Assembly: GCA_940671915.1 (NCBI GenBank)
Contig: CALNVZ010003434.1
Location: 21,298,840-21,362,839, forward strand
Origin: Paracentrotus lividus
Lineage: Eukaryota; Echinodermata; Echinoidea; Camarodonta; Echinidae
Length of the DNA stretch: 64,000 bases
Direction of reading: 5' to 3'
Position numbers and translations under genes: made by a program. How positions within the stretch are numbered: the stretch's first letter is position 1; each line of letters opens with the position of its first letter. The notes under the pieces are model-generated. The model saw nothing but the letters and a program-made list of their open reading frames with translations. It did not search any database and was not told the DNA's origin. Of the stretch, positions 57,211-64,000 are shown one piece after another.

Positions 57211-59109
57211 ATGGCCTCGGCAAACCAGCATCTATCAGATTGCCTGAAATGCCCAATCTGTCAGGATATTCTCACCAAGCCAAAGGTTCTACCATGCTCA
57301 CACACTTTCTGTGAAAGCTGTTTATCTCAACTCCATTCGATTCAAGCACTGGGTGATCGGATAAGTTGTGCATTGTGTCGTGAGGTCAATACCCTGTCAA
57401 ACAATAATGTGTCCAACTTTCCGACCAATCAACTTGCCCATTCCCTTGCTGAGGATTTCAAAGAAAGATCTGGTAAGAAGGCAGCTGCTGATACAACGGA
57501 TGGAGCTTCAGCTGGAGCTTCAGCTGCCCAACGTTGCACCGTATGTGACGTTGAGTATCAAGGCGTTGCCACCTTCTACTGCCAGAACTGTTCGCAATTC
57601 CTATGTGACTCTTGCCTTGAGCAGCACAAAAGATTCAAGCAGAATGTCTTCCACGAGCTTGTAAATGCCAACGATGTTGTAACAGGAGAAGTCAAGGTAC
57701 AGCAAGCATGCCCTGAACACCCTCGGGAACTGCAGCAGTTCGTTTGTATCACATGTCTGGTCCCAATCTGTTGTAGGTGTCATGAAGTGGGTCATCACGA
57801 TCCCAAAATGCATGAGATCATTGGAATCTCCGAATTCGAAGAGAGCAACAAAGCAGCCATTGAATTCTTGCAGTACAAAGTAGAGCAGAAAACTGCGGTC
57901 GTAGAGAGTCACTCGTCCTACGTGAAGGAGCAGATTGGTGTGGTCAGAAATGTCATCAGTCAACAAAAGCTAGAAATCGAGAATGCCTTCGACGTTGCTG
58001 CTGAACGATTACGCCAGAGGAAAGAGGAACTCTTGGAAAAGTGTAATACGTATGAGCACTCGCTCTGCCAAGATCTCGAGGGGATTGTCGAGTGTTATGA
58101 TGACTTTCTTGAGAATATCACAGCCAAGGTTTTAGTAGTCAAGGAAGAACCAACCACACAGCTTGAACATCAGTCGTTGTCTGAGCGTGCTGCACGAATT
58201 GTTGAGCTGGAAAATATCATTGAAGGAGAAAACCTTGACGCTTCTCTTCCTGAATCCATAGCACGTCGTGCAGAACTTTTGAGCTTCCAGCATTCAGCAG
58301 AGTCCAACGGATTGAACCTTGGAACTATTCAGGTCAAGGGTTGGGAGCTTCGGGAAGAAATGAGCTATGAGGGAGGTGTGGCCTGTACAGCTGCGACGCC
58401 TACTGGACAGTTAGCCATTGCAACAAAGAATGGAGATATCAAGCTCTTCTCGGCTGAGGGTCAATTACTAGACACTCCACCAATCGTTGGTATTCGTGGA
58501 TTAGGTTTCTTGTCCGATGGGAGTTGCGTTGTTCGTCAGGCGAATAATACGCTCGCGGTGTACTCTCCAGAATGGGAGGAACGCGAAGCACAGTTTGAAA
58601 CCATGACAAAAGAAGAAGGTGGTATCGGTGGCATCTCAATCGACAATCAAGACCATATCTATGTTGACTACAAAAAGGGCAGAAAGACGCAAGTTTTCTC
58701 ACCAGCAGGTGGACAAGCAGTCAAGGAGATTCCATGCGAGGACTACGAGCCATGGCGTGTTTCTGTTATCGGATCGGGCACCATGCTCCTTACCCAGAGC
58801 CACAGCAATTCGGTGAGGATCATTGATGACGCTGGCACCAAGAAACACGTCATCACGAAGGAAGTCGGGACCCATATCCATCCTTCTGTTTGCCGTGATG
58901 GTACCATACTTCTGGCCTGCATGAATCACAGCAAGGCGGTGTTCAGCATCGAGCGTTACACGTGCAATTGTGAGTATGTAGAGGCTCTTATTGTTGATCA
59001 GAAGATTGAGAAACCTAATGGGAAGTGGTGTTACCTGCAGGAGGTTACGGACGGAAATATCGTCCTGTGCACATCTGACAAGCTGTATTTCTACAACAAA
59101 CTGAATTAG
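57211..59109 (+). CDS. TRIM protein (RING, two B-boxes, coiled coil, propeller-like tail), probable E3 ubiquitin ligase
   Basis: 632 residues in a single coding exon, with start ATG in good context (ATCATGG). The RING finger spans residues 14-56 (CPICQDIL, CSHTFCESC, CALC; C3HC4), B-box 1 about 109-155 (CTVCDVEY...CDSCLEQH), and B-box 2 about 168-208 (CPEHPRELQQFVC, CRCHEVGHH). A long helical coiled coil covers about 215-330. The C-terminal 260 residues hold repeated short strands (GQLAIATKNGDIKLF, GTILLACMNHSKAVF), resembling an NHL/WD-type propeller. The zinc ligands are all present, so ligase activity is likely; TRIM proteins form antiparallel dimers through the coiled coil and mark targets with ubiquitin in innate immunity or development (known). 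It resembles invertebrate TRIM2/TRIM3/TRIM56-like proteins; no orthologue is claimed. ATTAAA at 59434 is a possible polyadenylation signal. Confidence 0.95.
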   Translation: MASANQHLSDCLKCPICQDILTKPKVLPCSHTFCESCLSQLHSIQALGDRISCALCREVNTLSNNNVSNFPTNQLAHSLAEDFKERSGKKAAADTTDGASAGASAAQRCTVCDVEYQGVATFYCQNCSQFLCDSCLEQHKRFKQNVFHELVNANDVVTGEVKVQQACPEHPRELQQFVCITCLVPICCRCHEVGHHDPKMHEIIGISEFEESNKAAIEFLQYKVEQKTAVVESHSSYVKEQIGVVRNVISQQKLEIENAFDVAAERLRQRKEELLEKCNTYEHSLCQDLEGIVECYDDFLENITAKVLVVKEEPTTQLEHQSLSERAARIVELENIIEGENLDASLPESIARRAELLSFQHSAESNGLNLGTIQVKGWELREEMSYEGGVACTAATPTGQLAIATKNGDIKLFSAEGQLLDTPPIVGIRGLGFLSDGSCVVRQANNTLAVYSPEWEEREAQFETMTKEEGGIGGISIDNQDHIYVDYKKGRKTQVFSPAGGQAVKEIPCEDYEPWRVSVIGSGTMLLTQSHSNSVRIIDDAGTKKHVITKEVGTHIHPSVCRDGTILLACMNHSKAVFSIERYTCNCEYVEALIVDQKIEKPNGKWCYLQEVTDGNIVLCTSDKLYFYNKLN

Positions 59110-59159
59110 TGGCGCACATATGGTAATGTGAAACAAGCTTGATTAGTTGTGTATTATGT

Positions 59160-59336
59160 CAGGGGCCGCGGAGCGTTTTTGAAAGTGGAGGGGCTGAGCC
59201 GAAGTGGGGGGGCTGAACAGGCTAAAAATCACAAATGTATGGTCATTTTTCCGTTTTTGTACACGGTTGCTGAAAAAAGTGGGGGGGGGGGGGGGCTGAA
59301 GCCTTCCCAGCCCCCCCCCCGGCTCCGCGGCCCCTG
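59160..59336. mobile_element. 177-bp CAGGGG MITE, copy 2, with TATGT duplication
   Basis: Ends CAGGGGCCGCGGAGC and GGCTCCGCGGCCCCTG form perfect inverted repeats. TATGT lies on both sides (59155-59159 and 59337-59341). The inside carries 'cacaaatgtatggtcatttt', inverted relative to the copy at 839-998. It lies 50 bp after the TRIM stop codon, so it is probably in that gene's 3' UTR. Confidence 0.88.
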
Positions 59337-60376
59337 TATGTTGTACCTTTACCCCAAAAAATGTTAAGTGGCCTAACAAGCAAAACAATCTGAAACCATT
59401 TTGATAATAATGCATTCACCTTACATGCTTTCTATTAAAGCTTAGGCATAAGTCTTGAATTTGTTCAATGTTTTGAAAATCACATAAATATTATATGATG
59501 GATTTATCATTCGGCTTTTTTCGCGAACACTTTGCATATGCATTAGTTTATCGATTATCTTGTAAATACATTTTTCAACTCTTTGCCATCCTTTTTATGT
59601 TATGTTCTAGAGAGGCTAGGATTGTATGTAAAAGGATTTTCTTAAAATGTTGATATACGTAATAATTTTGAAACGGCGTGAATTCACGCTGTGCTTGTTT
59701 CCATGGTATAAATTGTCTCTAGAATACATGAATTATCTTCAGTTATTTATAATATTCTGTCAACGTATAAATGGGATTATCGCAATGTAAATATGGTTGA
59801 AACTAACCAATGGTACATGTATGTTGTCATATATCCTTTACAATTACCATAATTATAGAATATGTTAACCAAAATTTCAGTATCGTTTTTCTCGAAATTT
59901 TATGTAAATGATATCTGAGATTGCCATCGATTATCATTTGTAACACTTCAAGACAGGAAAGATAGAAGGAAAGAGAGCAAGAGGGAAATATAGAGAAAGA
60001 ATAGCCGAATGGAGTGAGTAGTAAACTCTAGAACTCCTAAAATACTCATAAAACAGAGAGGATTGGCATGATAGAATAAACACCTATGTCATATTTAGAT
60101 AACGACTCTTAAGTAAGAAGAAAAAAAAGTAGGGATAAAATATTAATAAATTGAATTTAACATTCCATCATGAGTTCGTGGCATATTTGTAGTATTGCAA
60201 AATGTCGCCATTGAGACCTTCGCCCTGAGATAACACAGTTATCTTAATATATTATTAATATATGATATTAATATGATATTAATATATGATATTAATATAT
60301 TATTGATATATGATATTAATCAAGTATGTATTGTTTGATAATATTGTCTAATCCAAACAGGGTAAAATTATTTAAC
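59337..60376. other. non-coding stretch
   Basis: Probable TRIM 3' UTR and intergenic sequence. An irregular ATATTAAT/ATATGATATT tandem lies at about 60246-60320. No gene seen. Confidence 0.55.
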
Positions 60377-60470
60377 TGTTTGCGTGCCACAGTCGACTTT
60401 AGTCAGAATTGATTAGATTTATAATCGCAATAATTATTTGATTTATATTTAATACAAGTGTTAATAGCAT
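60377..60470. mobile_element. remnant of the GCGTGCCAC TTAA-type element
   Basis: 'gtttgcgtgccacagtcga' followed by 'ataatcgcaataattatttg' parallels the left end of the element at 20470 ('cttagcgtgccacggacac', 'acaatcgtaataattcattt'). The right end is absent. As at 20 kb it abuts a palindromic 15-bp element. Confidence 0.5.
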
Positions 60471-60477
60471 AGTCACA

Positions 60478-60868
60478 CCCGTCTCATCCCGCATGGTCTA
60501 ATTCCTATTTTCCTACATCCAGTTTGTCTAAATATTTTGGTCTAATGGACCCTTCGCCTATTTAACATTTTGTCTAATGATGTGGACATGGTCTAACACC
60601 ACTTGGTCAACTCCTGTAACGAACTGGTAATAGACCGACTTTTCATTTTATTTGGGTATTGGGACGAAAATGCAATAGACGATTTTGCTATTAGAAGAAT
60701 TGGCAATTAGACCCAGTAGTCATTAGACGAAGTGAGAATTAGACCAAGTATGTATTTGACCGAGGGGCATTTTGACAAAATTTTGGGTAATTAAAATGGA
60801 TCTAGCTCTTGTAGTATTAGACAATCAGAGAATTGGACCAATTGATGTTAGACCAAGTAAATACAAAC
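60478..60868. mobile_element. palindromic 15-bp-periodic element, copy C
   Basis: The left half has 'atggtctaattcc', 'gtttgtctaaat', 'tttggtctaatgg', 'ttttgtctaatgat', 'catggtctaacacc'. The right half has 'ggcaattagacccag', 'gtcattagacgaag', 'gaattagaccaag', 'gttagaccaagtaa'. The centre 'aactcctgtaacgaactgg' matches that of copy B. Non-coding. Confidence 0.82.
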
Positions 60869-61427
60869 GCATGGATTAACGTTTAATAATATTCACACAA
60901 TAAAACGCAATATCGTTTTAAATATGAATAGAAACATCCCCTGTGTTTTCATGGTTGTGATATAAATAAATGTGCCATGCACAGGGTTAGTGTCATTGTT
61001 TGTGTGTTACCATGGTGTATCCAAACACTAAAGTCTAATCATCTGATCATAAACTCATAATATTTGTTGTATTAAATCTTGGGAACTACTTTCGTACAAT
61101 ATAATGTTTCATACTTCAAGCATTGAATTGACATGAGACTGCTTGTAGATTGGGGATTTAACTGTAACATGTGTTTAATTGACTTTCCTTAGTTTTCTCT
61201 TACATTTCGTAGGCTAAATAATTTTATGTAATGATTATGATTATTAAATTACGTGTATAATAAATCGTTTTAATATAGGTATCTTGCTCTGTTACATGCA
61301 TTCACATTCAATCTGTAAAATATGATTCGTTTGTTTACCATAAGAATATGTAAAATGATGAAGCAATAAAATCAAGACGTTCAATATTCATGTGCTTTAA
61401 TCTTCCCGTACTTCAGTTTCCTTTCAG
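60869..61427. other. AT-rich non-coding stretch
   Basis: Nothing recognised. Confidence 0.5.
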
Positions 61428-62615
61428 CAGGCCCGTAAATAGGATTTTTACGGGGGGGGGGGGTTCGAAATCTGAAAAAGTGGACCTTTTTCAAAGATTT
61501 TTTTCGAGCGCGAAGCGCGAGCCGAAAATTTTGAGCTAAACTTGGAGTAATGCTCCAATTATCATGATTATAGACTCTATTTAGTACCTACGAGCACGAA
61601 GCTCAAAACTGGGGTTAATTGTGCATTATAGACCCTACTTATAGTATCCGCGAGTGCGAAGCGCGAGGTTAAAATTTGTAGGTATCTTAATGGCCTTTAT
61701 TTTTTTTATTTTTTTTAATTTAGTAATGAATATAAAGGAACACGAGCGCGAAGCGCGAGCCCAAAATTTGAGATCAAACTTGGAGTTTATTATGCAATAT
61801 AGAGCCTATTTAGTATCCGCGAGCTGAAAGTTTTGAGCTAAAAATTGAGCCTTATAGACTCTTTTTAGGATCCATGTTGAAGATACATAATAATCTTGGC
61901 TTATTAATAATCTTTGCTATGAATATTTTGTGGGCTACAGGCCCCTAGCCCAACCCAATTCTAGCCCAAACACAATTGCACCAATTCTTTTGACAAGGTT
62001 TGTCTCCAGCAGAGGGCACTGGGTCCAATCCTTTTTTTATACTTATTGTTTGTTAATTTTACAGTGCGAGGTCGCATAGCGACCGAGCAGGAAAATTTGG
62101 GGTTTTAAAAAGACATATGAAGTAACGAAAGAGGCACTTTTTAGTATTGTCCATGGGACTTTTAAAGAGTATGAAAAGCTTGTTTTTAGTATAAAAAGGG
62201 CATTTTTAAGGTAAGAAAAGGGGCACTTTTAGAGTGCATGAAAAAGTGGGGGCACTGTGCCCCCTGGCCCCGGTTCCACCGCCTCTATTAGACCGGCCAA
62301 TATCCTCGAGTGCGAAGCGCGAGTAGAAAACGTTGAGCTCAAAATTGCAGTTTATTGTGCATTATGGACCCTATTTAGTATACGCGAGGTTAGATATATT
62401 TTACATGTAGGGGGACTGACTGAAAGCGAAGTGTTTTAGTCTTCCTTTCTTGTATTTCTATTCAAGTATCTGGTGCATTTCTGCCCAAAAGTGGGTGTTT
62501 TAATTTACATTTATATTTATTTTTTTTGGTCAAGCGGACCCTGCTCGCCAGCTGGGAGGGGGGGGGGGGGGGGGGGGGGTTCGTTCGAACCCCCCCCCCC
62601 CTAGTTACGGGCCTG
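61428..62615. mobile_element. element with CAGGCCCGTAA ends and 'gcgcgaagcgcgag' arrays (1188 bp)
   Basis: Left end CAGGCCCGTAAATAGG and right end CCTAGTTACGGGCCTG are inverted repeats (perfect for 11 bp); both are followed inward by G- or C-runs. No clear target duplication. The interior repeats 'gagcgcgaagcgcgagccgaaa' type blocks at irregular spacing, the same motif as in the hAT-like element at 55984-56707. A worn end of that other family (GGTTCCACCGCCTCTA) is embedded near 62269-62288. It is probably a composite of nested insertions. Confidence 0.65.
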
Positions 62616-63394
62616 AACTTTGTGTTAACTAGAAATCTACGTGGGAGTAATACTCACTAGTATTGTGTGGTTGTGACATCACAATTCGATACCGAATACA
62701 AATTATTGCCGTAACAATTTATTTAACATTTTATGTAACAACTTTGACAGGTTCATTAAATATTTTTTTACATGGTACACACGGGGAAAATAATTTAGGT
62801 ATGAAATCTTCTGTAAAATGATGTGAGTATTTGATACAAAATCAAAGCCGAAAGGTTTTTCTTGCTGATGCACTTTGTTTTGTATGATAAGCTTTTGTGT
62901 AAAAACAAACGTTATGCTGAGCTAGTCGAAATTACGTACTTGTATGATTATGTGCGAAACCTGTTCAAAGCCATAGAAAATCATGCGTAAAATAGATTTT
63001 TCTTGATTATAGAAAACGGATCTTATCTTAAGATCAACACCACTAAATGAAAAAAAAAATCCAGAAAAAAGCCTGGTTTTCCTGTTTTATTGAATCAAGC
63101 ATGCTTTAAAAAAAACAAAAAAACAAAAAAAAAAACACGTTTTCCAATTGTTGGGAAACACACTGTATACCTGTGAGTTCCTTTAATTCTTTTCGAGTTA
63201 ATGTTCCGACCATTGAGGTTCAAACAATTTAAAGAACGCCACTAATTCAGCAAAGAATCCAGCATTGGGAAATAGGCAGGTGAGTCGCCAGCAAATTTTA
63301 AAATTGTGCGGGGAGGTGGAGGGAAGGGAGTGATAACCGATTCTCTAAGCTTTTCTAAGCTTTTGTCTACCACTGCTGATTTGAATAAACATTA
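62616..63394. other. non-coding stretch
   Basis: AT-rich with A-runs near 63110-63135. No gene seen. Confidence 0.5.
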
Positions 63395-63778
63395 GGGGAG
63401 ACCGGGGACAATTGTAACAGTTTTTTCCAAATTTGATCTATCAACTTTATTAAAGCTAAATACTTGCTTAAAACTAAATAAAATGAAATATGCATATCTT
63501 AGCTTGACATATTAATAGTTTTGGCTGAGTACACAAAGTTATTTGAAGCCATTACATTTCAAACAAGAGGTCGAGGTTACAATTGCCCCGTGTCCAGGGG
63601 CATGTAACAGACGTACGGGCAATTGTAACACATGAATTGTACATTTGTTTTTCTTTATCAAAGCTATGCACTTGACAGACCAAGATTTAACCACATAAGC
63701 TAATTATGATAAAACATTACATGCTTGACGCATTTATATCATATTTTCCACTTGTTAATTCATGATATGGGCAAAAGT

Positions 63779-63816
<38 letters not shown>

Positions 63817-64000
63817 GTTTCGGGCTTCACCCTTTAACTGTAGAACTATAGAACATTCATCATTCATATTTTGGTTCTTTATCTACTTTGTCCTACCCAA
63901 TATATCTTTAAACTGACAACTGTGTATAAAACTTTATATTAGCCTACGCCTTTGACTTTACACATTTTTTTCCAAATAAAGTGATACATTTCTGATAAGA
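63395..64000. mobile_element. TA-flanked GGGGAGACCGGGGACAATTG element (cut by window end)
   Basis: TA at 63393-63394, then GGGGAGACCGGGGACAATTG. The end motif recurs inside as facing copies: GTTACAATTGCCCCGT at 63576-63591 and ACGGGCAATTGTAAC at 63615-63629. A T-run of about 30 bases follows near 63785. The layout matches the element at 48370-49206. The right end lies beyond the window. Confidence 0.7.

Overview
The window is an AT-rich, intron- and transposon-dense piece of an animal genome. It holds a nuclear gene for a mitochondrial ribosomal protein, an aminergic G-protein-coupled receptor fragment, an intronless-coding TRIM protein, several non-LTR retrotransposon remains, and very many short inverted-repeat elements. 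The TRIM gene with its coding region in one exon and beta-propeller-like tail, the Tx1/L1-like and CR1-like LINEs and the MITE load suggest a marine invertebrate deuterostome such as an echinoderm. That placement is inference; no marker here proves it. Two runs of N (21620-22188 and 35545-35977) are assembly gaps.

Layout. 1-4.1 kb: nested inverted-repeat elements, including a tandem head-to-tail pair of a 1-kb element with CATATCAATTCTA ends. 4.3 kb: tRNA-derived SINE. 5.5-9.9 kb: a heavily frameshifted Tx1/L1-like LINE with poly-A tail. 11.0-23.0 kb (+): the five-exon gene for mitochondrial ribosomal protein uL16m (MRPL16), its introns filled with MITEs, a palindromic 15-bp-periodic element and one gap; decayed copies of its last exon lie on both sides of the real one. 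23.4-34.3 kb: non-coding, with a mariner-type MITE, a TTAA-flanked element, a second palindromic element and a 0.8-kb fold-back. 34.4-36.3 kb: a 32-bp minisatellite split by a TA-flanked transposon. 36.4-37.5 kb: a reverse transcriptase of a YRDD-type family with two in-frame stops. 38.4-43 kb: a full copy of the TA-flanked transposon, a 1-kb fold-back and MITEs. 44.1-51.5 kb (-): the last two exons of an aminergic GPCR (TM6-TM7 and cytoplasmic tail), whose 6.4-kb intron holds a CR1-like LINE fragment and further MITEs. 52-57 kb: more elements, including one with a perfect 8-bp target duplication. 57.2-59.1 kb (+): the TRIM gene. 59-64 kb: MITEs, the third palindromic element, and a TA-flanked element that runs off the end.

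The protein genes have no visible functional link: uL16m builds the mitochondrial ribosome, the receptor is a membrane protein, and the TRIM protein is a probable E3 ubiquitin ligase. No operon-like, CRISPR or bacterial feature was seen. The most unusual material is the repeat architecture: three copies of a palindrome built from a 15-bp motif (GTCTAAT on one arm, ATTAGAC on the other), three TA-flanked transposon families that each carry an internal palindrome made from their own terminal motif, and five TTAA-flanked elements.
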